Positions 23,982 to 36,245 of a stretch of 64,000 bases of DNA are shown here, in pieces. A model generated the notes under the pieces. That model saw only the letters and a program-made list of their open reading frames with translations. It searched no databases and was not told the origin of the DNA. Source of the DNA: Cymodocea nodosa (Eukaryota > Streptophyta > Magnoliopsida > Alismatales > Cymodoceaceae); contig JAZBRI010000008.1 in NCBI GenBank assembly GCA_036874045.1, positions 5,595,001 through 5,659,000 on the forward strand. The letters run 5' to 3'. Position numbers and translations under genes: made by a program. Numbering within the stretch: position 1 is the stretch's first letter; the number at the start of each line of letters is the position of its first letter.

Positions 23982-25191
23982 TTGAGTGATTGTTTTATTT
24001 TTATGCAAACCTCTAGTTGGGTGAGAGATAGTACATCAAGACTAGTTAGAGGGAGGATTGGAAACGAGCATGGTAAATTGGATAGAGTGGAACCCATGGC
24101 GAACCAAAAATTACAATCACTAGAGGATATTTGTTGTAGGGTTCACAATCACCCATCTTGTTTGTACTTACCACCTATAGATGGGCAAAAATTCAAACTT
24201 CATATGAACTATGTCAATCAATTGCCCCACTACCATGGATTAGACAAGGAGGATGCATATGTCTTTTTAAACGACTTTAATGATGTGTGCAATATGGTCA
24301 ACTTGCCGAATGTGCCAATAGATGCTATCAAGCTTAGATTTGTACCCTTCGCTCTTCGTGATGATGCGAAACTCTAGTTGCACACCTTGCCAATCGAGTC
24401 CATCCGTACTTGGATCGACTTTTGTGCTGTTTTCATAAAGAAATTTCACCCTTTGCACAAAACAATCCAGGCCAAGAATGCAATCTTAGGTATTAGCCAA
24501 CAACTCAATGAGCCCTTTTGGAAGTATTTTGAGCGTTTCACCAAGATGCTGGCTAAATGTCCTAATCATGGATTGCCACGGTCTAGGTAGTGCCAAGCTT
24601 TGTATGAAGGACTTGACTATAACACCAAGCTGATGTTGGAGTCCATGTGTCCTGGATGTTTTATGTGCTTGAATGAGAGTAGAGCGTGGGAGGTATTAGT
24701 TGATCTAACTGAAAGAACCATGGAGATGGAGACTTCCACAAATAGGATATATGATAGATCACTAGCTAGGGGGATGCATTCTATAGACCTTATGGTAGGT
24801 ATGGAGGCAAGGATGTCCTCCATGTTTAAGAAGATGGAAGATCTCATTGTATTGCAACAAAAAGGGAAAAACCCTGTTATTGGAATTCATTGTATTGCAT
24901 GTGGAATGTAGGGTCATGTTATAGAGGATTGCCCAGCAGTTCAAGGCCAAGATGTTGAACAAGTGGATGCTATAGGTGTGGGACAATGGATGTTCCAACC
25001 TTCTTCCCACTATACCTCGAGATGGTAAAGCCAGCCCAACTTTCCGGGAAGACAACAAGGATCACCATCACCCACGACAAAACGATCATTGGCTGAAGTA
25101 CCTATGTTACAAGACCGGATGACCATCTTAGAAAAGAGATTCACTGAAATTGAAAAAGGCATTCAGTCAATATTATTGTTAAGTGGACAAA
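23982..25191 (+). pseudogene. gag: Gag ORF located downstream of G2 pol
   Basis: One frame throughout, broken only by TAG/TAA stops (24375, 24588, 24909, 25027). Domains in order: an N-terminal segment with PPIDGQKFKLHMNYVNQLP; gag core HYHGLDKEDAYVFLNDFNDV, AIKLRFVPFALRDDAKL and RTWIDFCAVFIKKFHP; FWKYFERFTKML; and a zinc knuckle CIACGM-stop-GHVIEDC (CX2CX4HX4C if the TAG was Gln). A SQPNFPGRQQ segment and a short helix (MLQDRMTILEKRFTEIEKGI) follow. It ends where a G LTR starts at 25192. The strand, frame-keeping and close distance to integrase suggest it belongs to G2. It could instead be the start of a second gypsy copy joined by recombination. Confidence 0.85.
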
Positions 25192-27206
25192 TGTTTAGAA
25201 TGAAAAAGTACATATTATTAACGGTTAAATGATAGTTAATTGCACAATATTTAGCTCATCATATATGAATTAAGCCATTATGTTATAATTTCACTATTAT
25301 ATGCTTTAATTGAAGAATCTGCTTAATTTGGGGGAATTAATGTTAATTTAGTACATTTATGAACTATCGGTAAGTTGTAGGCTGTGAAATTCTTAAGTAT
25401 CCGAATTTTCTGATATTTCAGACATTTATGTTTAACATACCGAACAAATTCGGATAGTTATGTTTAACATACCGAATATGTATCGGATAGTTATGTTTAA
25501 ATTGTTGAGCAGTTATGTTTTAAAAGTTTCCTGAAGTTAACAACTAATCCTTTCGTTGCATTAATTTCTCATTTAGCTAAACATTAAGTTAATGTGTGTT
25601 TTTATTGAAAAGCATGATATGTTTTAAAGTTATATCTTCTGTATCATGAACAGTGCACGTTTTGATAACTCATTAAGTTAGTGAGTAAAAGAAGAGACGA
25701 ACTCGTTAAGTTAACATAACTAAACGCGTTGAGTTGCTATATTGAACACTAAGGTAATGCGTTAGTTTAGCGTTATAAACTTAAGTTGTTATTTTTGCAC
25801 GTGGTAAAATTCTTATTATAAAAACATTTGTTTATTACTGAATTGGTGAGTTAGCTGTAACTATTCGAAATGCATCTGAACATCGGGTAGTTAGACCTGT
25901 AACTCTCCGAAATGTAATTTTATGATTAAACTACTGTTGACACGTGTTGAGATCTGGTAGATTTACTTAAGTTATATATCGGTGAGTTATTTGTAAGTAT
26001 CCGAAATGCATCTGAGCATCTGATAGTTAAATTTGTATGTATCCGAAATACATCTGAGTATCAGATAGTTAAATTTATGCACGTGTTTTATAGTTAAATC
26101 AACAAAGAAAGTCCGTTGAGTTATCTGTAACTCCATGGACTATATATTTTCTAATATGCCACTGTAGCGGTTGCAGAAACAGGACAGTTGGAAGGAAAAA
26201 CCACGTTTTGCACGTATCACGCAGGAATTCAATTGCATAGGGAAAAGAAATCATCACCGTTGATATGAATGAAGGAAATCCAACCGATCATTCAAGCAGA
26301 AGCAGTTACTACTGAAGAAATATAAAAGAAAAGAAGAAAAAGAAGTGTGTGATCGATGGACGACCAGTGTATACAGAGGAGGAGCACCGAGCTTTCTAAA
26401 GATAGTATCGGCGATTCTCCAAAGTATCACACCAACCATTGTTACCACCACCATAATCACCAACCATCGGAGGTTTGTGAGGATACTTGCCTGATGTCGG
26501 GTCGATTCCGAGCCAAACACAGTGCTTGACAACCACTGCGAGGAGTGATCGCGTCGCGGGAAGGGAAGCCATTTTCACCAAGCGCCGACTCATATTTCAG
26601 GAGATCGTAAAGCTTTTAGCCTTGGCTTCGGGTTGATGCCTGTATGCTGAAGAGGAGATCATCTTGCAATTCTGGACTTGCGATTCTATAGAGAGAGGAG
26701 ACAAGATTGTAAGTGGTTTAATTTTCAATGGTGTAATCGCGTTGCAAGTAGTGTCAGAAGTATTTACTGTCAAGTGAGATTACTTTACATTTCACCTATC
26801 GCCCATTTCCATGCTCATATTAAAACAAAAATACCAAAAATAATTTATCTATGTTTGTATGTTGTATTTGAGTGTTGTATTGTTTGTGTTGTATCGTGAT
26901 TAATGTTATCTATGTCAGTGTTGTGATTGTTTTATGTTTACTTTAGTTTTACAGTTTACTGAAATTGGTTCATTCAAAAGACTTAAAGATTTTAATGGTT
27001 ACTGTTTGAATTATCTGAATGTTAGTATTGCTCAATGATAAATCCAATGTTAACTAACATTAAAGAGCTTAATTGATGTTATTTACAATCTGTGGAATCG
27101 CCCAATGGTTGGCCGAATTCCTCTATAAATAGCAGTATTAAAAAGAAAAGGTAGGCTCGTGGAGTTAACTTAAGTCCACGAGGTTAGTCTGTTGAGTTAT
27201 CCATAA
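25192..27206 (+). mobile_element. G LTR copy B, chimeric and 3'-truncated
   Basis: It begins TGTTTAGAATG and follows copy A closely to about 25533. It then holds a Cop1-type segment (25534-25842), returns to the G sequence at 25843, and continues to 27206. There it breaks off within the hairpin cluster and joins a reversed Cop1 LTR. TATA box at 26321-26327. Confidence 0.85.
25534..25842 (+). repeat. Cop1 LTR segment inside G LTR copy B
   Basis: Matches 9601-10075 of the Cop1 LTR with a central deletion, in the same orientation, replacing the G sequence present at this place in copy A (about 1030-1370). It carries CGTTAAGTTA units. There are no target-duplication-like ends, so conversion or template switching fits better than insertion. 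Confidence 0.8.
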
Positions 27207-28100
27207 ACTTTTTTGTCTAAAATTTTTCATCAAGTGTAATAATAAGTCGTATTAATGTTAACTAAACGAGTAAAACAAGTAAATTTATAACTTAATGTAT
27301 CTAACTTAACGAGTTCATCATGTGTCAATTCACATGACAAATATTGTAACTAACTCAATGAACTAAGTTCGTGGTATTATGCTAACTCAACGAACCAGCT
27401 TCATGGTGTTACGATAACTCAACGAACTAACTTCGTAGTGTTACGATAACTCAATGAACCAATAATAAATAAATGTTTTAAACAATAAAATATTTACCAC
27501 ATGTAAAAATAATAACTTTAAGTTTATAATACTAACCTAATGCGTTGCCTTAGTATTCAATATAGCAACTCAACGCGTGTAGTTATGATAACTTAACGAG
27601 TTAAACATGTGCAACTCACGTGATACAATATAACATTCATAAACTCTAAATTCACCACGTGCATAATATTAACTTAATGAGTTTGTCTCTTCACCTTAAC
27701 ATTTTGTTCACTAACTTAACGAGTTCTCACATGACCTATTTTAACCTTTAAGCCTATAACTCAATGAGTTCTCAAGTGACCTTTATACAAACAAAACACT
27801 AACTTAATAAGTTATCTTAACGTGTACTGTATATGATACAGAAATATAACTTTTAAAACATATCATACTTTACAATAAAAACACACGTTAACTTAACATT
27901 TAGTTAAATGAAAAGTTAGTATAACTTAACGACTAGTTATTTAACATAGCATAATTTCATATCTATTACAAACAAGTATTTAAATCAGTAAACTTTTTCT
28001 GTATTAATTGATATTCTTAATTTACTTTCACAAACAATAGCAATTGATTAAATATGATTACATTCGTTTAGCACACATCATTAAAGCATAATACTCAGCA
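27207..28100 (-). repeat. Cop1-type LTR, reversed and truncated
   Basis: Reverse complement of roughly 9454-10330. On the minus strand it begins TGCTGAGTATTATG at 28100 and runs to 27207, where it abuts G LTR copy B. Many TAACTTAACG/TAACTCAACG units. It lies at the 3' side of the reversed Cop2 element but is not clearly Cop2's own LTR. Confidence 0.8.
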
Positions 28101-28341
28101 TAAAAATATTGTTGGAACTCATAATGAATCAATTTATCTTTCCTCTAGTAATCTTTTTCTGAATATTTTTCTTAAGTCAATTGATCTCAATAAAGTCAGA
28201 ATTTAAGAACTTTTAACTTCAAATTTTAGAACTATATAGCATTAATTATAAAGCAGATAGTTAAGTTTTTCTGAATATATAAGAAATTAAAAACCTAAAC
28301 TAACTTTAACAAATCAAAGTATTAAATAATGAACAGAACAA

Positions 28342-31300
28342 TTAAGCATCGGATAACCTATAGATTCCAAGTTCTAACCTTAATTTTGAGAATGTATTTT
28401 CATCTAAGGGTTTAGTGAATAAATTAGCTAATTGTTCTATTGTTGGAACAAAACTTCATTCTATATTTCCTTTAATCACATTGTCCCTTAGAAAATGATG
28501 TCTAAGTTCTATATGTTTAACTCTTGAATGTAAAACAAGATTTTTAGATAGACTTATTTGTAAAACTATTATCACAGAAAATCTTAGTTAGCTTGTAGGT
28601 TAAATTGAAATCTTTTAATGTTTATCTAATCCATGAGATTTGAGCACAACAAAGTATAGCAGTTATATATTCAGCTTTAGTTGAGGATAGTACCGCACAA
28701 TTTTGCTTTTTATTAAACCATGACACTAAAGAATTTCCTAATAACTAACAAGTGCCACTAGTGTTATTTCTTTCAGACTTACATCTTGTGAAATCAACAT
28801 CACTATAACTTGATAAATTTAAAGAACTATGTTTAAAGTAAAACAATCTAAAATTGATGGTTCCTAATAGATATTTAAAAATTCTTTTAATAGAAAGTAT
28901 GTGTGACTCTTTAGGATTAGATTGATATTTAGCACAGGTGCATACACTAAAGATGATATCTAATCAATTGGCTGTTAAATAAAGTAATGAATCAATCATA
29001 CTTCTATATTGCTTTATATCTACTAATTTTCCACAATCATCTTTATCTAACTTAATGATAATACTCATTGGTGTATTTTTCACTTTAGTGTTGTCTAAAC
29101 CAAACCTCTTTAATAAATCTTGAGTGTATTTTTCTTGTGCAATAAAAACTCCTTTTTTCAATTACTTAATTTGCAAACCTAGAAAGAATGATAGTTCACT
29201 CATCATACTCATTTCAAATTGACTAGTCATGTTAATCGAAAAAGACTCAATTAATTTTCATTTGTTGCTCCAAATATAATGTCATCTACATAAATTTAAA
29301 CTACCAAAATATCACTTTCAATTTTCTTGATAAAGAGGGTATGATCTATCTTTCCTATGGAATACCTTTTTTTTATGAGAAATTTAGGTAACCTCTCAAG
29401 ACCTTGATACTTGCTTAAGGTCATACAATACCTTTTTAAGCTTGTAAACATACTCAGGATGGTTTGAATCTTCAAAACCAAGAGGTTATTTTACATAAAC
29501 TTCTTCCTTAATATAACCATTTAGAAAAGCAATTTTAACATCTATTTGAGATAATTTAAAATTCATGTAACAAGCAAAGGCTAACAAAAATCGTATAGAT
29601 TCTAGTCTTGCAACAATAGCAAATGTTTCAACATAATCAATTTCTTCCTCTTGCTTATAACATTGTGCAACCAATTTAGCTTTATTTTTTACTATCTAAC
29701 CATCTGATCTACTTTGTTTCTAAATACCCACCTAGTTCCTATAATAGATTGATTTTCAAGAGGTGGTATTAGATCCCACCTCATTCCTTATAAATTGATT
29801 TAGCTCATCTTGCATAGCTAAATATCAAAATTCATCATCTAAGACATCTTCTGTTTTCTTAGGCTCTATTAAAGAAATAAATGAATAAATACCACAAATG
29901 ATGACTACTGATGACCTAATCCTAACTTCTTGATTAGGGTTACCAATTATCTGATTAATAGGATGAGATAAATCATAACACCAATTTCTTTGATGGTCCA
30001 TATTTTCTATAGGAATGACATTATTTTCTTTAGGATTTTCATCATTTAAGTGTATATCTCTTATCCTATCAGATAAATTCTCAATTTTTTTGTTAACAAT
30101 ATTTAAATCTGTTGAGAGAATTCCAGAATCATCATTATTTTCAACATGTCTAAAATCCAAATGAGAATTTTTGTAAAAATTAACATGTAGGATTTCATCG
30201 ATTGTTTTTATTGATTTGTTATACACTCTATATGCTTTACTCTTAATAGAATAACCAACAAAAATACTCATCTAATTTGTCTTTGAATTTATCTCGATGT
30301 TCCTTAGTGTTTAATATAAAATACTTGCAGTCAAAGGGTTTTAAATAATCTATTTTGGGAACCTTGTTATACCATATCTCATATGAAGTTTTATTCATAG
30401 TAGTCTTAGATGTACCCTATTTATAATGTAACATCTTGTATGGACTGCTTCTACCTAGAAAAATAAGGGTGACTTATTTTCATTTATCATAGTTCTGACC
30501 ATTTCCTGAAGTGATCTATTTTTTCTTTCAACTATTCCATTTTGTGAAGGAGTTCTAGGAAATAAATACTTATTATCTATGTCTAACTCTTCACAAAAGG
30601 TGTCTATTTAATCATTATCAAATTCTATACCATGATCACTCCTAAGTTTTTGTATCTTAACATTTTGCTCATTTTGTACTTTATTGTAGAATACTTTAAA
30701 TATATCAAAAGCTTTAGTTTTATTATCTAGAAAATAAACCTAAGTAAACCTAGAATAATCATCAATTAATACAAAAGCATAATGTTTACCTCCTATCTTA
30801 ATTGTCTTAGTAGGTCCGAATAAATCCATATGTACTAATTATAATATTCTTTTGGTTGCTACTTCTTTTAATGATTTAAAAGATGTTCTATGTTGTTTAC
30901 CTAATTGACATACATTACACATAAACTCTTTTGAGTATTTAATGTTAGGTAAACCCCTAACTAGATTCTTTCTAGATAACTTTTCTAAGAATTTTAAATT
31001 TAAGTGACCTAACCTTCTATGTTATAAGATAACTTCATCTAATTTTGTAATTAAACAATCACTATCATTTATAATGTTAGAATATAACTTTAAAATACAA
31101 ACTAATCTTTTCTTATATGCAATAAATAAAATTTCATTTGTATTCTTGTCTACAATTTTACACGAATTATTTTCAAAGATTACCTTGTAAAATTTCATTA
31201 AGACAAGCACACTCAATAAATTAAAATCTAAATTTTCTACTAATAAGACATCATTAATAAATTATTTTTCAGTTACCTATACCTTGCCAAACCCAAGAAC

Positions 31301-31660
31301 TTTTGTCTTACTTTTATTCTCAAAGGTAACTTATCCATTCTTGGTCTTTACTACTTCTGTAAGTAATCGTTTATCTCCGTTCATGTGGCTAGATGCACCA
31401 TTGTCTATTATCCATTTTGATTTGTTTACCTGTAAAACAATCAAGAGAAGATTTTATTTCTTAGAACCTATTCTTGAGTGGGTTCAAGAATATTAGAAGG
31501 AGAGATATCAAAATCATTATAATCAATATTTTTCAATTTCAACTTATTTATTTTTTGATAATTATTTCTATATTTATTAATCTTATTATTATAATTATCA
31601 AAAAATTTATTTCCATGTTCAGCAAAGTTGAAATTTTCATATCTCTCATTTTTTAATTAC
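28342..31660 (-). pseudogene. pol: Cop2 pol (minus strand): protease, integrase, RT, RNase H
   Basis: Heavily broken by stops and small shifts; open pieces include 31022-31216, 29825-30271, 29486-29674, 29296-29481 and 28964-29161. Protease motif near 31385-31420 reads WIIDNGASSHM, so the usual Ser after the catalytic Asp is Asn. Integrase DNA is in 31000-30400. RT pieces include ARLESIRFLLAFACYMNFKLSQIDVKIAFLNGYIKEEVYV (29486-29674, split here at the 20-residue level as FLLAFACYMNFKL and IDVKIAFLNGYIKEEVYV). RNase H ends with a stop at 28342. The plus-strand relative at 56637-61945 is better kept. Assignment to copia is firm and to SIRE-like is likely. Confidence 0.85.
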
Positions 31661-33472
31661 TGACCTTTCACAGGAATGTTCCAATACCCAATTTTATTCA
31701 AATATAAAGAAAACCAATCAAAAATATACAGACTTTCGTTTTCAAATAACTTAGCCTAATTCTTCTGAAAATTTCTTTTAGATCTTGTGTTATTATTTAC
31801 GTGTTGTAATTTTTCTACCTACACATATTTATCACTTTTCTTAACTACACAAGGGATAATTTTTCTTTTCTTATCTTTAGTACTTAAAAAAAAAGTATTA
31901 ATCTTATAAGTACTATCATGCAACATATAATTTTTAGAAGATACATTGTGTAATTCAATACCTTTTTTTCTACATTTGATATTTTACTGCTAAGTTCATT
32001 TATATTGTTTGACTATTATTCCATTTACTCAAGGTAGTTTTCTGATCACAAACCTTAAATTTCAATATGTTAATTTTAGAATTTAAATTTGTAATAGTCA
32101 ATTTTAATTTATCAATTTCAGAAATATCTTTTTCTTATTAGCAACTAAATTTTCACAATTAGCATCCAAGTCCTTTTCAATTACATTAAATTTTAAAATC
32201 TCCTATGCATACTTTTGATTTTCTTTTTTAAATTTGTTCGATGTAGAATTTAGAAAATCTATTTTATTTTCAAATTCATCTAGCAATTTCCTAGTATTCT
32301 TTCCTTCTAATTTTATTCTCTTATACTTTTTGGCTAATTTATTATACTCAACAATTAATCTATCATAACTAGCATCAAGATTAGAAGATACTTCATTGGA
32401 ATTTTCCATAAAACATATGTTTGCCAAATTTTCTTCTTCTGAATCTGAACTTGATGAGAATTCACAGTCTAATGTTGAATCCTTCTTTTATTCACCTTGT
32501 AAAGAGGAAGAGTCATCCCATGTGACTTTCAGTGTTCTTCTCTTTTTGAACTTTTTGTATTTGCCTAATCTAAAACCTTTTTTCTTTCTATTCTTGTTGA
32601 GAGGGTAGTCAATTTGATAGTGACCCAACTTGCTACATTTATAGCATATGATTTTCTCCTTCTAAAACGACTTCTTCTCCATATTTCTAGATGTCTTTAC
32701 TAACCTGAAGCTCTTGCATTTCTTCAACAGATTTTTAAATTTTCTAGTCAACAAAAGTAAATCTTTGTTAAAATCACTAGTGACTTTTGAGACTTTCTCA
32801 ACCTCAAAAACTAGATCTCTTTTAGGATTCTTTCCTTTTGGATCTAAATATTGCACTTCATAACCTGTAAGATTCTCTATGAGATCATCTAGAGTATATA
32901 TATTAGATCTTGGAGTCAATAGATGTTGTCTTTTGAGCCTAAATCTTAATTAAATATGTAAGGATCTTTCTAACTAAGTATTTTTCCTTGAATTTCTTAC
33001 CTAATGATTTTAATGAATTTACAATCTCAAGAAAATAGGAAAACATATTTGAGATACATTTATTTTCATGCATTTTAAACCGTTCATATTTATGTACTAA
33101 CATATTAATTTATGATTCTTTAATCTACTTGGTACCTTCATTAGCAACATCTAATGCATGTCATATCTCATGTGCAATTTGATATGCAAATACTTTATTA
33201 AATTGATCATGAGATAAAACATAGAATAGGATATTTAAACTTTTAGCATTTAGTATCATTCGCTCCTTTTCATCAAAATTTTATATATCATATGAAGTCA
33301 TAACTAACACTATAGGATTGCTAATTATGTGCCATAATTTAAAATCTATTGATTGAAAGAATACTTTCATCTTATATTTCCAATACTCATAATTACTACC
33401 TTCAAACATAGGACGAGTAGTAGTCTGTCCTTTAGTCATTACTAGAATTTCATTATTTGAAATACTAGTCAT
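31661..33472 (-). pseudogene. gag: Cop2 gag (minus strand)
   Basis: Starts at 33472 with MTSISNNEILVMTKGQTTT and RPMFEGSNYEYWKYKMKVFF, parallel to 54597 on the plus strand. Later pieces: NIYTLDDLIENLTGYEVQ (32919 down), then KNLLKKCKSFRLVKTSR. A zinc-knuckle segment lies near 32600-32650, and a helical, Lys/Asn-rich part at 32427-32203. Several stops and shifts; not functional. Confidence 0.82.
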
Positions 33473-33532
33473 TTTAAATAAAGAATAAATAAATGATCCT
33501 AAATTGTAAAAAGGAAAAACTAATTCCTATAA

Positions 33533-33546
33533 GCTCTAATATCAAT
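33533..33546 (-). promoter_or_regulatory. Primer-site remnant of reversed Cop2
   Basis: The minus strand reads ATTGATATTAGAGC, next to the LTR end at 33555, a decayed form of the tRNA-iMet complement TGGTATCAGAGC. Confidence 0.55.
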
Positions 33547-33765
33547 TGTTTAATTGTAGTATCATAAGAGGGGAGGTGAATTGTGTCTTTAAATTTAAGA
33601 ATCTAACAAATAAAACAAGAGCACAAAACACTCACTATTTGTAATTCTAAATTTTTTATTGATAAAGTAAAAATTTACAAATGTTTATAACACAATTCCC
33701 TACTTGTCGATTCTAATACAATTTTTGGGTTACAATTTGTTCGATTTGTTTGTTCTTATTTAAAT

Positions 33766-34458
33766 ATATGTTTATATTTCCTTGTAGAAGTAAATAAACA
33801 ATTTTCATGAATAAAATATTAAATCCAATTCGCAATTAACTAAAAGTACAATGTCTATTGTATAAGTGTGCAAGTACAGGTCGATCCCATAGAAAATGAG
33901 AAAATTTCAAACTATTTAAATTTTTACAGTTAGAAGTTTTTGTGTTTTGAATTACTCACTCCTTTGAATTACTGTTACTCAACGGACTTAATTCATTAAG
34001 TTACAGTTATCTCAACGAACTATCCACGTAGAGTTAAGTTAACTTAATGAGCCTCACTAGTAACTTCAAATTAAAATTATTGTCTATAAAGGAATATAGT
34101 CATCCATTGGGTAGTTCCATAGAATATAAATAATATCAATTAAACTTTTAATGTTAGTTTATATGATATTTATCATTAATCAACACTAACATTTAGATAT
34201 TTCAAATAGTAAATATATCAATTAGGATTTCAGAATTGAATACGAATTGTTTTTAATAATCTATAATACGATTTTCTATTTTTTAAAATGAAATAATCAT
34301 AAAACATTCAACAATACTAACAATAATAACATTACTAACAATAATAAGAATACAAAACAAACGATACAACATAGATTTGATAAACATAAAAACAGATAAT
34401 GAGTTTTTGTTTTGTTTTTATTGTGATATGTTCCTAAAAATGAACGAATAGTGAAAGG
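33766..34458 (-). repeat. G LTR fragment, reversed
   Basis: Matches the last about 650 bases of the G LTR in reverse, parallel to 39600-40260 and 57220-57840: the 'tgtgcaagtacaggtcgatc' stretch, hairpin units at 33960-34050, and GGGTAGTTCCATAGA. It ends abruptly at 34458, where T32 coding DNA begins on the other strand, so this is a rearrangement joint. Confidence 0.8.
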
Positions 34459-36245
34459 TACTAAAGGCTCAACCACCAAGACAATTAGAAGGAGTTGCAC
34501 TTTTTTGTTCGAGAACTGAAGATGAAAGAAAAGAATTTGAAGGTTTAGTCCAATTAGGGAAGGAACAAGGTGACGTAGAAGAAATGGCTCTAGCCAATGC
34601 ACATATTTTATATGATGCCATACAAAAGAAATAAGTTGTAAAAAAGTTAAAAGCTCAATATAAAGTTAAACTAGAACAACATCAAGAAGCAATTGGAATA
34701 ACACCAGTTGTAAAAGAATCTGAAGTTGGTCCTTCGAGACCAATAACTACCAAAGAAGAAGAGTCAATCCCTATGGTTAGAGGACAAAAAGAGTCTATTT
34801 TTGTAGATTTAGTATTTAAGGAAGAAATTGAAGAAGAACAGGCATAGTTAATAAGAAGAAAATGAAAAGAAATTGTACTAGAGGCTCAAGAAGTAAAGCA
34901 AGAGCCTGTAATTTTTACAAAAGGGCCATAGGAGCCTGAATATATAGATTTATTATCAGAAGAAGAAGAAGATCAAGAGTAGCAGCAAAGAGGAGAAGAA
35001 AAACAAATTGAAATTAATTTGTAGCCTAAAGAAATTGAAGAAGAAATTAGGGCAAAATCTATTATGCCTGAGATTCCATCCCAGTCTGCCACTGATTCGG
35101 AAAAAAATTAACAGTGGAGATTGGAGAAGATGAGGAAGAAGAATTAGAAGAAGCTGCACTAGAAAAAATTGATAAGGAGGGTTCTAAGGATTCAAATGAT
35201 GACCAAACACTGCAAGCCCTTCTCCATAAATTAAAAGAGAAGAGTGTGGATAGTCTAGCCAGCTCTCCACAACATAAAAGAGAAGTACAAACTCAGGAAC
35301 CTCTGAACCAACCTCCATAATAGCGAATTGAGGAAGAAATTGAAGAGCAAACCCCTCTAGAGCAACAAATTCAAATTCTTGACCCCACTGAAACAATAAT
35401 GCTGAATGAAGTTCATTTTTGGACTCAAGAAGCTTATGATAAATATTAGGAAATAAAGGGGTATGATATTATATACAATAGGTCAATAAATTAGATTGGA
35501 ATGATAGATATTAGAGAATTATTTGAATTCTAGGGCCTACTGGAATTTATTTCGAAGATAAGTAGGCATGCAGTATATGAAAACTTAGTGCATTGCTTTT
35601 ATGCAAATTTGAGAAAGGAAGAAGAAATTTTAATTTCAAATGTGGAAGAGGTAGATATGCAGATCACTCCAGAACTTCTCCATAATTTATTATGATTAAA
35701 GAATGAATGAATTGAAATTCTGGAAAAAATAACTATAATGGAATAAACTAAACAAGAAATAAACTAGTGCATAGCTAGTTATCCTCGTGTGCCATTACTT
35801 AACAGATTAAAATACTTAAATGGAAAGGCACACATGGTGGCAACTATACTGGTGAAGATTGTTTATCAAAGACAATGCCACGATATTGAACTTAGTCAAT
35901 TTGTAAAGTGGGTAACATATGTAGTTGTTAACAAAATTCAAGTAAATTGGTACAAGGTATTTATCTTCAAGCTGAAAGTAGTAAAGAAAAAATTATTTTA
36001 TGGTGATATGATTCCACTACTAAGGGTGGAAGGGATATACTTCATAAGATAGACATAAAAAAGGATGAGATCTAGGGACATTTTAGTGAAGGAATATAAG
36101 AATTATACTACTACTACTACTGATGCTACTACTAGAATTGCAGGATCTTCTAGAGAATCTTCATTAGCTTTAGAACGTATAAATCAATTAGAGCAATAAT
36201 TAGAAAAACTTTAGAAGAAAGTAGATGAATTAAGAAATAGAGAGT
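34459..36245 (+). pseudogene. Second T32 ORF copy, strongly decayed
   Basis: Homologous to 6585-8377 and lacking its first about 120 codons. Conserved parts: RTEDERKEFEG; the acidic Gln/Glu linker; NEVHFWTQEAYDKY (35406); a FEF-stop-GLLEFIS segment (35520); VHCFYANLRKEEE (35590); NVEEVDMQITPELLHN (35640); LLNRLKYLNGKAHMVATILV (35789); INWY/KVFIFKLKVVKKKLFYGD (35935-36005). A short ACT repeat at 36103-36130 extends a loop before the coiled-coil end. Many TAG/TAA stops and at least one frameshift between 34600 and 35114. More decayed than the first copy. Confidence 0.75.

Larger units (their letters stand above)
28101..33765 (-). mobile_element. Cop2 copia (SIRE/Maximus-like) element, reversed and truncated
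   Basis: Minus-strand order: remnant of 5' LTR (33765-33555), primer site (about 33546-33533), gag, protease, integrase, RT, RNase H (to 28342), short 3' UTR. The coding span (33472 to 28342, 5.13 kb) is collinear with the plus-strand copy (54597 to 61945 less its 2.2-kb insert). It still has the unoccupied site of that insert at 30953-30957. No T32 ORF and no matching 3' LTR remain. Confidence 0.88.

Noticed and set aside
36103..36130. Short ACT trinucleotide repeat.
   Set aside because: Minor slippage inside a dead T32 copy; nothing further to say.
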